A stretch of 46,172 bases of DNA, from positions 1 through 46,172 of the IMG/VR virus record IMGVR_UViG_3300037234_000176; one strand, 5' to 3'. Position numbers and translations under genes: made by a program. Numbering within the stretch: the stretch's first letter is position 1; every line of letters starts with the position of its first letter. The DNA is from a virus. The notes below the pieces were generated by a model. It made no database searches and had not been told where the DNA came from. It saw nothing but the letters and a program-made list of their open reading frames with translations. Of the stretch, positions 9,506 through 18,984 are shown one piece after another.

Positions 9506-9925
9506 TTAAACTGGTCGCTGTTGGATTTTAAGGGTTTCGTTGACAGGCTCAAGACCCATCCACGCATCTACGTTACCAGCGGAAATACTTCCACCGTCAG
9601 TGTAATAGATACCTACATATCTAAGGCATTTCTTCAAAGGTATCTGAACTGCCAGAAGAGTAGTTCCAGACGTAGCAGTTGTAGAAGCCCAAGTTGTAGC
9701 CAAGATTTCACCTGTAGTATCTGTTGGAGCGGTAGCTTCAGTAACTACGTGAATAGTCAAAGCATCTCCTAAAACAGTTGTACCACAAAGTACGTTAATG
9801 TAAACGTAACCCAGTTGTCTCTGGTCATCACTCAAATCACCCAAATCAAGGATGTTTGTGCTGATAGCAGAAGCAGCTACACTTTGGTTATCGCTTAGTT
9901 CCAGTTTCGAATCCATAAAACTCAT
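9506..9925 (-). CDS. Bbp16-like capsid cement/structural protein
   Basis: 139 residues. The layout matches the Bbp16 structural family of Bordetella phage BPP-1: an opening helix with LSDNQSVAASAISTNILDLG, a beta-rich middle, then LKKCLRYVGIYYTDGGSIS and a terminal strand. In that family the protein sits on the capsid surface. It lies nine bases after the capsid gene, where a cement protein is usually encoded. Similarity judged by eye. Confidence 0.65.
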   Translation of the reverse strand: MSFMDSKLELSDNQSVAASAISTNILDLGDLSDDQRQLGYVYINVLCGTTVLGDALTIHVVTEATAPTDTTGEILATTWASTTATSGTTLLAVQIPLKKCLRYVGIYYTDGGSISAGNVDAWMGLEPVNETLKIQQRPV

Positions 9926-9934
9926 AATAATCTC

Positions 9935-10921
9935 CTAAGAAACAACAGTTTCAGTGTTAGTAATGATAGTATCTTCCATACGCTGACAGATAACACCATC
10001 GAACATTGTCATCGGAACGCCCGACAATCCAGTTGCTTGTGACCAGAACTCATTGTTACCTTTATCCTTCATGCGGATTTGGGCTTGTGTTGCAATCTTC
10101 TGATTGTAATAAAGTCTCGTAGTTGCTCGGTTGAAGTTACCTTCGTTAAGCAATTCGATAAGCTTATCTTCATTAAACAGATTGTCAGTTCCAGATACTT
10201 CAATATTAGCCAAACGACCAATAGAGAATTCGTCACGTACTACAAGGCCAACCCACCATTTAAACTGGGTAACCATGCCGTAATATGGCAGATCAGAACC
10301 GTCAAGCAATACTTCACGGCCAATATTCACAGCAGATAGACCCAAAGCACCACGGTTAGCAGCATTAGATGGATAAATACAGTGTGTCTTACGTGCGCCC
10401 CAATCTACAGCATAGATAGAGGTTGTATCGCCACCTGTTCCACCGTTACCAATTACGGTACGTTGTGTCAGGTCGTTCAGACGCGCACCAAGGCCGTTAA
10501 ACTCTTCAGGTGAACTAGCTAAAGTTCCAGAGAAAAGCTTCTTAGCAAAGGTTTGTGACATTCCTTCAACAAAAGCCATATCCTCATCACGCCTTACCTG
10601 TGTAGGATTAGGGCTTACATCAAGAATAGCTTCGTCAATTTCACTACGCGCTTCAATCAAAGCTGTTGGTTCTACAACTACCTGAGTCGTAGATGCTTCT
10701 TTTGTTACGCCTTCGTAAGCCTTTCGGAATGACCCTGTAGGCAAACTAGCTCTACGGGTAAACTTCTCTGAAGCTAACATATTAGTCGGACGCCAAGGGA
10801 TATCCATAAGGATAGGCATTTTTGCAGTTAATACTTCTGCAATTTCAATCATTCCGCTGTCGTTAGTTCTTTTGGACAATTCCAAAAAACCAAGTTGAGC
10901 ATTAGGGGTTAGAGTAGCCAT
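9935..10921 (-). CDS. Major capsid protein
   Basis: 328 residues. It begins MATLTPNAQLGFLELSKRTN and continues with an N-arm, a spine-helix-like segment (EARSEIDEAILDVSPNPTQV) and a region DDTTSIYAVDWG-like in type (GGDTTSIYAVDWGARKTHCI), features of BPP-1-type HK97-fold capsid proteins. Preceded by the scaffold gene and followed by a Bbp16-like gene. It has a strong RBS (TAGGAGACAATAAAATG) and a 160-base structured leader, consistent with very high expression. Confidence 0.85.
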   Translation of the reverse strand: MATLTPNAQLGFLELSKRTNDSGMIEIAEVLTAKMPILMDIPWRPTNMLASEKFTRRASLPTGSFRKAYEGVTKEASTTQVVVEPTALIEARSEIDEAILDVSPNPTQVRRDEDMAFVEGMSQTFAKKLFSGTLASSPEEFNGLGARLNDLTQRTVIGNGGTGGDTTSIYAVDWGARKTHCIYPSNAANRGALGLSAVNIGREVLLDGSDLPYYGMVTQFKWWVGLVVRDEFSIGRLANIEVSGTDNLFNEDKLIELLNEGNFNRATTRLYYNQKIATQAQIRMKDKGNNEFWSQATGLSGVPMTMFDGVICQRMEDTIITNTETVVS

Positions 10922-11083
10922 TTTATTGTCTCCTATAAAATAAATTAAATAACTCGGAGAGGTGTCTACTCAAGTAGGCTCGCCTACGTTTTAGCTCGTT
11001 CAGCTTATTGTGTTTTACTGTCACTCACAGTCGGGCCTTTACAGGGTATCCGATTTAACCTTAATCAGTGTCCTTGCGGATGA
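10922..11083 (-). promoter_or_regulatory. Structured 5' leader of the capsid gene
   Basis: A non-coding gap of 162 bases between scaffold and capsid, unusually wide for this packed cluster. On the minus strand it contains three small hairpins in a row: ACTGT-gagtg-ACAGT, AGCT-gaacg-AGCT, and GTAGGCGAGCCTAC just before a TTTATTTTATAGGAGA leader. No good sigma70 promoter was seen. Likely roles are mRNA stabilisation or RNase processing ahead of the capsid message. Confidence 0.5.
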
Positions 11084-11821
11084 TTAATAGTTAGGTTGTG
11101 TTGGTTCTGCATAGAAAGAATCACTCATCATACCGCCTTTGTTACTAGAACTGGCCTGTCCTGTAACTAAAGTGGCTTCAGCAATCTTGTCTTGATACAC
11201 AGTATTCAACATCTTTATAATTAACGGGTTATTATTAAGCCCAAACTTATCAAAAAGCTCTGATACGCCATTAACCTTATCGTCAAGATAGTCTATAGCC
11301 TTCTGAGAGCCTTTAATGTAATCTTGGTACTTGTCATCACCCATTTCTGTTTTAATCGCTTCTGTGGCCTCATGAGCCTGTTTATCCATGCTGTCACGGA
11401 GAGCAGTTACTTCTTGTGCCCTGAAGTCATGGTAATATTTCATTGCATCTTGTGCTTGTGCCTTTGTGAAGTTCTTAGAGTGTGCGAACTCTGCAAAATT
11501 ACTAGCAAACTCATCACTCCACTGTAAACCTTCCGGCATGTTCTCAGGCTTTGCAAACTCATAACCAGCCGATGTTTCAGGCTTACCCATCTTTAAAGCA
11601 ATATCATTGTAAGCAGTAGCCTTATCCTCATCGCTTGCATCGTCTTTAGGAAGCCGTATAGAGCCTCCTATTAGCTTCTCAGCACTTGCACCGGCCTTAG
11701 CCGCATCAGCAACGCTTTCATACTTACCAGCCCATGCAGCAGTGCTATCGTCAAGATCAAGACCGTCTCTCCACGTTGTTGTTGTTTCGCCGCCATCGTC
11801 ATTGTTTTCTAATTCGCTCAT
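11084..11821 (-). CDS. Scaffolding protein
   Basis: 245 residues, very acidic, mostly helical, between portal and capsid as in all podoviruses. It has the usual scaffold composition: an acidic N-terminus (MSELENNDDGGETTTTWRDG), an Ala/Lys helical core (AKAGASAEKLIGGSIRLPKD, a motif common in phage scaffold proteins), and a shorter C-terminal region that would contact the capsid. It is expected to direct procapsid assembly and then leave or be degraded. Confidence 0.85.
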   Translation of the reverse strand: MSELENNDDGGETTTTWRDGLDLDDSTAAWAGKYESVADAAKAGASAEKLIGGSIRLPKDDASDEDKATAYNDIALKMGKPETSAGYEFAKPENMPEGLQWSDEFASNFAEFAHSKNFTKAQAQDAMKYYHDFRAQEVTALRDSMDKQAHEATEAIKTEMGDDKYQDYIKGSQKAIDYLDDKVNGVSELFDKFGLNNNPLIIKMLNTVYQDKIAEATLVTGQASSSNKGGMMSDSFYAEPTQPNY

Positions 11822-11824
11822 AAT

Positions 11825-12061
11825 TTAGCCTTTCTTAAACATTTCTTGTATCCACTTGGATAATTCTAGTGCTTCTTCTGGTGACATAACCTTTTCGCCT
11901 ATTAATAAATTAACGCCATTTGCTCTTGCTATGTCCTTAAACTTAAGTTTGTTCTGGTACTCACCATTAATCCTGTCTGAAGCTTCCTTAGCCTTCTTGT
12001 ATTCTTCACCAAGAGTTTCAGCCTTAGACTTCTTCTTGAACATAAATCCTTTGTTACTCAT
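11825..12061 (-). CDS. Small hypothetical protein of the head cluster
   Basis: 78 residues, Lys-rich and helical (KSKAETLGEEYKKAKEASDR), soluble. It overlaps the upstream gene by four bases and lies three bases before the scaffold gene, so it is co-translated with the head genes. No family recognised. Possible assembly factor. Confidence 0.6.
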   Translation of the reverse strand: MSNKGFMFKKKSKAETLGEEYKKAKEASDRINGEYQNKLKFKDIARANGVNLLIGEKVMSPEEALELSKWIQEMFKKG

Positions 12062-12333
12062 TTCTTGCCTTTCATTAAACTATCTATCATCTCATTAGAG
12101 TTCACGCAAACTCCGTCTTTCTTGTCCAAAACCTTACAAAGCTCAAGTATTTCACATGCAATATTATGCCTAATCATCCCTTCTTCACTATCGACAATGC
12201 CGAAGTAGTTAAGGTTATAAAGCAAGTTGGCTAATACATCTTTGCCTGAACCACTACCGAACACAGAAGAATACTTAGCTTTCATAGCCTTCATATCTGT
12301 ATCTGGTAAATCATTGTTAAATTGGTTATCCAA
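12058..12333 (-). CDS. Small hypothetical protein downstream of the portal
   Basis: 91 residues. Central segment KDVLANLLYNLNYFGIVDSE and then IRHNIACEILELCKVLD suggest a small helical domain. It resembles short phage proteins that follow the head-tail connector gene, but I cannot name a family. Overlaps the portal gene by eight bases. Confidence 0.65.
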   Translation of the reverse strand: MDNQFNNDLPDTDMKAMKAKYSSVFGSGSGKDVLANLLYNLNYFGIVDSEEGMIRHNIACEILELCKVLDKKDGVCVNSNEMIDSLMKGKK

Positions 12334-13951
12334 TCATCTGCTCCAATGGACTACCAGGCTCGGTAGTCTTGTTTACGTTAGGTACGTTCTTTGCCATCAT
12401 ATCTAACTGCTCTTGTTGCTGTTGTGCTTCTATCTGCTGTTGTCGCTCTTCTCGTTTACCAGCCACAGCCTCATCAGACCTAATTTCAGCTTCAGGTAGA
12501 TTATTATCTCTAATTATCCGCTTAGCAGCCATGTCAGTATCTATCCAATCAGCAGCAGAAGGGTCTAATTGAATTATTGGAGCCAACTGTTGCATAGCAG
12601 TCATTTGCTGTCTTAGCTTCAGTGATGCTTTCTGTGCCTGTGCCAATGGGCCTAAATACTCTATTCTTATCTGATTAACCTGATCTGTCAACGATGCAGG
12701 GGGAGGTGGGTACCATCCCTCCTCCTGACCGATTGCGAATACTCGTTCATGTACCGGATTAAGCAATGATGTCTCCATCCTGCCAATCTTAGGTGCCATT
12801 AATATTGAACGTTCAGCAGTCTTTTCCATTACCTCTGTTGCTGTCTGTGGCTGAGTAGCCCTTGCTAACAATAAGAAGAAATCTATGTTAAATCTGCGTT
12901 CTATCTGTAAAGCTAATCGATCTTCTCTCTCTAATCCTGCACTGTAGTTAATTCCGGGGTTCAGGGCTTCTATTTCCTCACCTTGCTTAAGATAAGTAAA
13001 ACCACCCGGCCTTACGTTAATCTTGCCTCTAAGCTGGTGTGAAGCCTTATAAGACGGTTCAGAGGCTAGGTTCTGTGCCTTCATGTTAGACTTAGCACAT
13101 GAATTTATAGCCCAAATATCCACCAATGCCCTGCCACCAATACCAACACCATATTCACTATCGGAACTTAATTCATAAGCCCAATGAGTATAAGGTTTTG
13201 TGTTATACCCTTTAATCTGAGTAGTTTTCTTCTCTGTACTCTTGTACTCGATATAAATACTTACCCATGCTCTATCAATGGTTTTCTCTCCATCAAGGAT
13301 CATGTCACTTTTCTTATAGATAGCGTGAATGAACTCTACCCTTGCAAACGGTGTAGTTTCAGCTATACGAACAGTATTGGGTGACAAACTATCTTCACCA
13401 AACTTATCTACAGCCTCTTTAGCAGTTATCTTGAACCGACGATGCAAAATATTCTTACTATGGAAAACTTCTCGTGGATGGAATGACTTAAAGTCAATAG
13501 TATTCTCTTCTTTATCCTTCTCCATAAACAATACTGTATCGCCAATTGAACCAGCGTCTTTAAATATCGGCCCTAAAGCTGAATAGAAGTTACTCTCTCT
13601 AAATATAGAATAATTAACCTGTTCAACTTCCTGTAACCATGCTCTTATCTCAGGGTTAAGATTAACCTCTGATTCACTCATAGTATATCTAAACCAGTCC
13701 AAACTAGACGAAACAAGGTTTCCCTGCATACCGTCTGACCAGTTATCTAAAGCCTCTTCAGGAACGCCCGTATAAACCTCAAGGTTGCGCTTAGCACCTA
13801 CATCGGTATAGTTATCGTCGTTATCAGTCCACAAAGACAACTCAGGGCGTATAAGCTTAACAACCTCTTTATACACGTCCTCATGTGGAAGCCTCTGCTC
13901 TTCCAACTGGCCTTGACGCTCTAAAATTTTATCATATAACTTCTTAGCCAT
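12326..13951 (-). CDS. Portal (head-tail connector) protein
   Basis: 541 residues, same size class as T7 gp8 (536). Typical family regions: KLYDKILERQGQLEEQRLPH at the N-terminus; an LVSSSLDWFRYTM segment; a mid region with IDRAWVSIYIEYKS; FLLLARATQPQTATEVMEKT, the usual portal TATEV block; and a Gln-rich C-terminal barrel (KREERQQQIEAQQQQEQLDM). It forms the dodecameric DNA channel and packaging start point. It overlaps the 65-codon upstream gene by one base. Confidence 0.92.
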   Translation of the reverse strand: MAKKLYDKILERQGQLEEQRLPHEDVYKEVVKLIRPELSLWTDNDDNYTDVGAKRNLEVYTGVPEEALDNWSDGMQGNLVSSSLDWFRYTMSESEVNLNPEIRAWLQEVEQVNYSIFRESNFYSALGPIFKDAGSIGDTVLFMEKDKEENTIDFKSFHPREVFHSKNILHRRFKITAKEAVDKFGEDSLSPNTVRIAETTPFARVEFIHAIYKKSDMILDGEKTIDRAWVSIYIEYKSTEKKTTQIKGYNTKPYTHWAYELSSDSEYGVGIGGRALVDIWAINSCAKSNMKAQNLASEPSYKASHQLRGKINVRPGGFTYLKQGEEIEALNPGINYSAGLEREDRLALQIERRFNIDFFLLLARATQPQTATEVMEKTAERSILMAPKIGRMETSLLNPVHERVFAIGQEEGWYPPPPASLTDQVNQIRIEYLGPLAQAQKASLKLRQQMTAMQQLAPIIQLDPSAADWIDTDMAAKRIIRDNNLPEAEIRSDEAVAGKREERQQQIEAQQQQEQLDMMAKNVPNVNKTTEPGSPLEQMIG

Positions 13952-14148
13952 TATTCACCTAATGTAGTCTTCAAAACCGGTGCGAATATATCAGCACTCT
14001 CAGTTAATTTACCACGTGATAGTAAAGTACCACCCGCACGCCTCTTACGTTCCTGCTCCGACACCACAGTAGGCTCAATCTCAGCACGTTGCGGTACTGG
14101 AGAAGGCTTGATAACAGGTTGTTGGCTTCCGCCGCCGCCAAAACTCAT
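13951..14148 (-). CDS. Small hypothetical protein between terminase and portal
   Basis: 65 residues with a Gly-rich start (MSFGGGGSQQPVIKPSPVP) and KRRAGGTLLSRGKLT near the middle. Short proteins of this type, often written as Gly-Gly-Gly-Ser start and RRGRxxTxLT-type core, are common just before podovirus portals. Role unknown; possibly a head completion or terminase-associated factor. Overlaps neighbours on both sides. Confidence 0.65.
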   Translation of the reverse strand: MSFGGGGSQQPVIKPSPVPQRAEIEPTVVSEQERKRRAGGTLLSRGKLTESADIFAPVLKTTLGE

Positions 14149-15494
14149 GCTCGTCTCCTGACTCTATTTTCCATAGGATCGTATTCTGTATAATCATGTG
14201 TCATTCTACTTACCTCATCTTCCACGGTAGCAGCAGTTGTGTAACCTACCATCTGACCGTCAATCATTAACTGTGATCTATATGCCATTGCCATGTAACC
14301 AAAAGCATCAGCAGGGTTACTTGCCCAGTCATGTAAAGGTTTATCGTCAAATACAGAACGGGCGTCCGTGCTTCTCGCATCATTTCTCTTACGTTTGTAG
14401 TGATTTAGCCCATCGACGCCCATTTTGCATTTATCGCTGAATTTGCATTTATGTAATAAAAGTCTTACGCATTCTATACGCTCCATAATAAAGTGTCTAT
14501 TTACTATCATTACAGGCTCATTCATCAAGTTCTGTAGTATCTGCTTGCGTGTCTGTACCTGTTCGCCCTGTATTCTCTGATTACCATCATGTGGTAAATA
14601 ATGCTCTTTATAAATATAAGTCTTATCTCTTAACCATTTAGCATAGTGTCCAATACCTTCTGAATGGTTCTCGTAATAATCTATCAACCATACTTCACCA
14701 CGAATGAACTGAACGCACCATATAACAGTCGTGTCACTTACTCCTAAGTCCCAGAACGTGTATACAGGCTGGTCAGGTTCATACAAGCACTCTAGACCTG
14801 ATCTATCCTGCTTAAGGGCGTCAGACATCAAACTAGCGTAAAAAGCACCCTCAAGGTCGTAATCTTCCCATGAGTTCAGGATATACCTGTTGTACTTCTT
14901 AGGGCTCTCATCTTTCAACTGCTCCCAATCATCCAAAGTAGCTTGTGGTAAGTGGTTCCTGCAATCTTCAATATTAGACTCTACCAACGAGTAGTTATTA
15001 AGTTTCTTGTTCTTCCATCTGTCCCATACCCAATTGTGACCAGCAGTATTAGCAATAACCATACCCTTATGAACTTTTGCTTCATCTCTACGCATCCTGC
15101 CACGTAACAAGTCAAACTGTTCTGCACTGTCGAACTCTTCAGCCTGTTCTATCATAAACCAGCCTAAGTTAACGTTCTGAAGCTTGCTCAACTCGTCACC
15201 ATGCCTAAACATGATAGTTGACCCATTAGAAAGCGTCACTTCTTTAGCATCCTTCTTAACCGCTAGACCTGTATACCTCTCAAAGTCCTTCAGCGTACTA
15301 TCTCTAAGGTCTGTGAACTTCTTACGTACTATCATCCCAAGGTTCTTAGGGAACGCCTGAGATAGCTGTAACCCCTTGAGAATGCCCACCATAGTCTTAC
15401 CACTTCCCCAGCCGCCTACAAAGGCAGGGAAACGAGCTTCACTATCAGTGAAAGCACTTTGTTTGCTATTAAGATGTATGGTTGCTTTAGCCAT
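14145..15494 (-). CDS. terL: Terminase large subunit
   Basis: 449 residues. N-terminal ATPase: Walker A in FVGGWGSGKTMVGILKGL (about residues 25-42), adenine-motif region around IVRKKFTDLRDS, and Walker B-like LGWFMIEQAEEFDS. C-terminal nuclease with first acidic motif FWDLGVSDTTVIW and later DGLNHYKRKRND and DWASNPADAFGYMAMA. It packages DNA into the procapsid by ATP hydrolysis and cuts concatemers. It overlaps the 264-codon virion gene upstream and the 65-codon gene downstream. Confidence 0.93.
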   Translation of the reverse strand: MAKATIHLNSKQSAFTDSEARFPAFVGGWGSGKTMVGILKGLQLSQAFPKNLGMIVRKKFTDLRDSTLKDFERYTGLAVKKDAKEVTLSNGSTIMFRHGDELSKLQNVNLGWFMIEQAEEFDSAEQFDLLRGRMRRDEAKVHKGMVIANTAGHNWVWDRWKNKKLNNYSLVESNIEDCRNHLPQATLDDWEQLKDESPKKYNRYILNSWEDYDLEGAFYASLMSDALKQDRSGLECLYEPDQPVYTFWDLGVSDTTVIWCVQFIRGEVWLIDYYENHSEGIGHYAKWLRDKTYIYKEHYLPHDGNQRIQGEQVQTRKQILQNLMNEPVMIVNRHFIMERIECVRLLLHKCKFSDKCKMGVDGLNHYKRKRNDARSTDARSVFDDKPLHDWASNPADAFGYMAMAYRSQLMIDGQMVGYTTAATVEDEVSRMTHDYTEYDPMENRVRRRA

Positions 15495-16281
15495 TTATAA
15501 AATTATTATCCACTAAGAGAATAGTTAAACTCCATGATACTCCAAATGTAGCACTCGTTACTGCGTGACATACAAAGTCAGTCTTTTCAGGGAATGGTAA
15601 CATAATCGGAAAACTTACAATCCTGTCTGAAGTACCTGAACTTATTAAACTGAATTCGTCCTGTACTCTAAATACCTTGCCGTCCTCACGTGTGTGGCCA
15701 CTCATAATAGCATTTACAGAGGTTGCTCCTACGCTTTTAGTCATAGAAGCCTCGTAACCCATTACGTTACCAGTAAAGCCAGCAGGAACAGTATAAACGC
15801 ACTGTAAGGTTTGCGCACTGCCAGCAGATACGTAACCACGAACATCTAATGGCTCGTCTGGTATTCCCGGCGTAGTAGTATCACCGTCTACATAAATATA
15901 AACATTGCCTTCAAGTACAATACCGTTAGAGTTATAAGCTCGATTAAGTCTTTTAAGTGGAGTGTCTAAAGTTACCTTAGCTGTTCCATCAAGTGCCTTA
16001 CTCTGAACAACAGGTTCTAAAGCACCGTTCAACCCTTCAACTGTTATAATAGCTGTATCGTCTGCATCTGAACTTGACATCGTATCTATATCAGCAGTAT
16101 CGGAAAATGTATATATCCTGGCGTCAGTATCTACCGCTCCAAATTCCCATACGTCAGAACCTATAACGGCGTTAGTTATTGAATCTATAGACCCAAACTT
16201 ACGTATAAAAGAATGACCGGGAACGTTGCCCTTAGCCACTTCTACTAGAAAATCAGTATTTAATGAAGGATTACTTATCAT
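15487..16281 (-). CDS. Phage virion structural protein (hypothetical)
   Basis: 264 residues. It begins with FLVEVAKGNVPGHSFIRKFG, a start found in several phage structural proteins, followed by an almost purely beta-strand region (VWEFGAVDTDARIYTFSDTA). No membrane or catalytic motif is visible. Placed between a beta-helix gene and the large terminase, with overlaps on both sides. Probably a tail- or head-attached protein; function inferred from composition and neighbours. Confidence 0.6.
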   Translation of the reverse strand: MISNPSLNTDFLVEVAKGNVPGHSFIRKFGSIDSITNAVIGSDVWEFGAVDTDARIYTFSDTADIDTMSSSDADDTAIITVEGLNGALEPVVQSKALDGTAKVTLDTPLKRLNRAYNSNGIVLEGNVYIYVDGDTTTPGIPDEPLDVRGYVSAGSAQTLQCVYTVPAGFTGNVMGYEASMTKSVGATSVNAIMSGHTREDGKVFRVQDEFSLISSGTSDRIVSFPIMLPFPEKTDFVCHAVTSATFGVSWSLTILLVDNNFING

Positions 16282-18125
16282 TCGTTAGCCCACCATGTTA
16301 TTCGTTCTAAATTGTTCTCTGTTAGATCACGTTGTGGATATACACACCCGATACAATCTCTGTAATAATCAAGTTTAGGGCGTTTGTACACATCAAATCC
16401 GCTTTGCCTTTGAACTGAACTTCCTTTACCTACATCGCAATTGCCGCCAGATAAAGGAATATCACTAAACCCTACCTCTGGAGCTTCCATTACACTCTCT
16501 AACTCATTACCAACAGCAGGAGGGGTACTGTCAGGGTCGTTCCCTACAGAACCCCACGCAGCCTGTAATGTAGCCATCGTAGAATATTCAACACCTTGGA
16601 ACTCTGCCAAAGTAGCACCGCCAGTTGGATTATAAACATTGTTATTTAAAGCGTTACCACCATGTCCGTAAACTCCGGGGTCTTCATCGTCTGTAGAATC
16701 CCTAAAGCACAGCCCTATAGCATCATCTGCTTCAAATATGTTATTGTAAATATCGTTAAAGTGTGGGTATATGTTAGGTAAACCAGTTGCATCTTCTTTC
16801 TGCCAAAGCAAAGCAGCCGGGTCTGCAACACCTGATGTCCTAGCTGTACCAATACAATGATTGTTAATTACCTTGTTTGAAGTAGAATCACTCTTAAGAT
16901 ACATTGCTACAGGTGCTTTAATAAAATTACTCTCTATCAAAAGATTGTTAGCTCCCTTGATAACTAGACCTAATACAGAATTTAAGTCCATTCGATTACC
17001 ACGAACTATTCCGCTCTCTACTCCTTGTGCTATCAAACACCCATGATTATTAGCATGTATCCCGTCATAACTTATCTTGTTATAACTAAAATTAACGTCA
17101 CCAGAGAAACCCGGACCTGTTGGAGGTTCTATTGGGTCGATACCAAATAAGAACATCACATCTGCACCAACAACGGCATTAGACTTAGTTATATCATTGT
17201 CACATACACAAGCACTACCGGCAGCACCCCGCAAGGTTATCGCTCTGCCTGTTAAAGCATCACACTTATTCCCACTGAATAGTAATTCCCCGACACCTAG
17301 AACCAGTGTAGCACTCCATGACATATTTAGAATATTGGCAAAAGTACCAGCACTTACAAATGTATTATTAACTATGGTTATCTTACTAGCTGTTAATGTA
17401 GGCACAAACGATGAACTTACTCCCTTAATCAATAAGAAGGTATCTGCACCAGTAAATGAATTACCTTTAATTAAAAACTCGTCAGGTGAAACATTACTCT
17501 GTGTTATATCTATCATTGTCGATGCTGGAGCATCACTTATCATAGTGCAGTCAATAATAGAAAACTTATAAAGATCAACAATCCTAGCAAAACCGTAATT
17601 CCCTGCTACCCTGTTATTATTTATCGTACAACTATCAAACGTTACTTCCCTTGTACTACTAGACATCGCAGATGTATTAAATATACCGTTACTGTTATTA
17701 TTGTCTAATCCCTCTATATGGCATCTGGTCAAAGTTAAATGAATATCAGCAGTATCGGTTATTCTCATAAAAGCAAACGAGTGCGTTCCAGTTGGCCTAA
17801 ACTCTATGTCCTCAAAAGTGAAGTCAGAACCATCTACGCAAGCTGTAAAATCAAGAACCCTTTGACTTGATAAAGATGGGTTCATAATCAGAGTACCAGC
17901 ACCGTAACGCTTATACGTCAAAGTCTTACCACTCTGAGTAGATATAAATGCTAATATCTCAGGATAGTTGCCAGCAGCGATATTTGCAGTATCACCATCA
18001 GACATTGTATCATGAGCCTTGTTAATAGTAGCCCAAGGACCGACCCCTCCGCCATCGACAGTAGGACTAGTACCGTCTAAGGTAGTATCGTTGCCAGTAT
18101 CACCATTTACATAAAAATCAGCCAA
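16278..18125 (-). CDS. Right-handed beta-helix virion protein (second tail-spike-like protein)
   Basis: 615 residues. The start codon is TTG at 18125, with GAGGT eight bases upstream. It opens like DUF1565/beta-helix proteins (YVNGDTGNDTTLDGTSPTVD, then GPWATINKAHDTMSDGDTAN), followed by a long run of beta-helix coils with Asn-rich turns (LLIESNFIKAPVAMYLKSD). C-terminus DCIGCVYPQRDL. Such folds act in polysaccharide binding or cleavage. It has no podovirus adaptor domain, so how it attaches to the virion is unclear. Unusual position between the two terminase genes. Confidence 0.7.
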   Translation of the reverse strand: MADFYVNGDTGNDTTLDGTSPTVDGGGVGPWATINKAHDTMSDGDTANIAAGNYPEILAFISTQSGKTLTYKRYGAGTLIMNPSLSSQRVLDFTACVDGSDFTFEDIEFRPTGTHSFAFMRITDTADIHLTLTRCHIEGLDNNNSNGIFNTSAMSSSTREVTFDSCTINNNRVAGNYGFARIVDLYKFSIIDCTMISDAPASTMIDITQSNVSPDEFLIKGNSFTGADTFLLIKGVSSSFVPTLTASKITIVNNTFVSAGTFANILNMSWSATLVLGVGELLFSGNKCDALTGRAITLRGAAGSACVCDNDITKSNAVVGADVMFLFGIDPIEPPTGPGFSGDVNFSYNKISYDGIHANNHGCLIAQGVESGIVRGNRMDLNSVLGLVIKGANNLLIESNFIKAPVAMYLKSDSTSNKVINNHCIGTARTSGVADPAALLWQKEDATGLPNIYPHFNDIYNNIFEADDAIGLCFRDSTDDEDPGVYGHGGNALNNNVYNPTGGATLAEFQGVEYSTMATLQAAWGSVGNDPDSTPPAVGNELESVMEAPEVGFSDIPLSGGNCDVGKGSSVQRQSGFDVYKRPKLDYYRDCIGCVYPQRDLTENNLERITWWANE

Positions 18126-18588
18126 GTTGATACCTCGTATACCAAGTACCGCCCAATGAAATACTAACCCATACCTTCAAGTAAGATACACCAGTGTTAC
18201 GCTTAAACAGAACGGTTAAAGGCTGTTTAGCTCCTATATCCGTTCCAGTATCCAAACCCCATGCATCCTGATCTGTATCAAACGTCTGATCTGTAATAGG
18301 TATGTCCTGCTCTGTAACATCTAACAAGTTATCACTGTCATCAAACTGACCTATACATATACTACAACTCTGTGAAGCAGTCGTATTAGCCATGAATAAC
18401 CGTATCTTGCTTACAGGCTCAGATAATAGTATCTCGGCAGGTTGTGTACCCAATGCTACCAATGCAGTCTCAGTAACCGCAACTTGCAAAGCATTAGTAG
18501 TACCACCACCGTCATAAACAGTAGAAGCTGAAGCACCTGTTACTGAACCTATTGATGTTGTCGTATCCGCTGGATTACTTATACCCAT
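18118..18588 (-). CDS. Probable virion protein, beta-rich
   Basis: 156 residues, Thr/Ser/Gly-rich with alternating hydrophobic strands, no membrane segment. It overlaps the beta-helix gene by eight bases and lies three bases after the 94-codon gene. Its composition resembles small tail or head-decoration proteins. No family recognised. Confidence 0.55.
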   Translation of the reverse strand: MGISNPADTTTSIGSVTGASASTVYDGGGTTNALQVAVTETALVALGTQPAEILLSEPVSKIRLFMANTTASQSCSICIGQFDDSDNLLDVTEQDIPITDQTFDTDQDAWGLDTGTDIGAKQPLTVLFKRNTGVSYLKVWVSISLGGTWYTRYQLG

Positions 18589-18591
18589 GAT

Positions 18592-18876
18592 TTAAAACTC
18601 CACCGCGCAAAGGTTCTTACCACCGCTTAGGCATATTGCGTACACTGGACCAATAAACGGCAATGTATCTTCACTCAAACAAACACTACCGCCATTAGCA
18701 TTCAATCTAATCATCTTGCCTAACACAGCAGCATTACCAAGACCAATGTAAATAGTCTCATTATCATCATTCGATAGCAATAAACCCTGTCTTGACTCAT
18801 TGTTATCAGCTACCAGTGTAGAATCTGTGCCTACCGTTACTGTCTTGTCTGTCGCTTCTCGTCTTGTTGTACCCAT
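18592..18876 (-). CDS. Probable virion protein, small beta-rich
   Basis: 94 residues. The pattern DSTLVADNNESRQGLLLSND then ETIYIGLGNAAVLGKMIRLN is a compact beta-sandwich-like sequence seen in small phage structural proteins (the N-E-SRQGLLLSNDS type). Probably attached to the capsid or tail. It starts a few bases after the 31-codon membrane peptide gene, with GAGGT before ATG. Confidence 0.55.
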   Translation of the reverse strand: MGTTRREATDKTVTVGTDSTLVADNNESRQGLLLSNDDNETIYIGLGNAAVLGKMIRLNANGGSVCLSEDTLPFIGPVYAICLSGGKNLCAVEF

Positions 18877-18888
18877 TGTATTACCTCA

Positions 18889-18984
18889 TTAACTGTTATA
18901 TTTATTAAATCCGCTTCGTGTCAGGCCTGTACTTACTATAAAGCCAACTATCAATGCTATCACAGTAGCTATGCAAAACTTCAT
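18889..18984 (-). CDS. Small membrane peptide
   Basis: 31 residues, MKFCIATVIALIVGFIVSTG followed by LTRSGFNKYNS. One transmembrane helix or a secretion signal. ATG at 18984 overlaps the stop of the 154-codon gene (ATGA), and its TAA overlaps the GAGG of the next gene, so it fits the translationally coupled string. Function unknown; a role in lysis or virion entry is possible. Confidence 0.55.
   Translation of the reverse strand: MKFCIATVIALIVGFIVSTGLTRSGFNKYNS

Noticed and set aside
9935-10921. Diversity-generating retroelement, as in BPP-1, because of the BPP-1-like head genes
   Set aside because: No reverse transcriptase gene and no template/variable repeat pair was seen.
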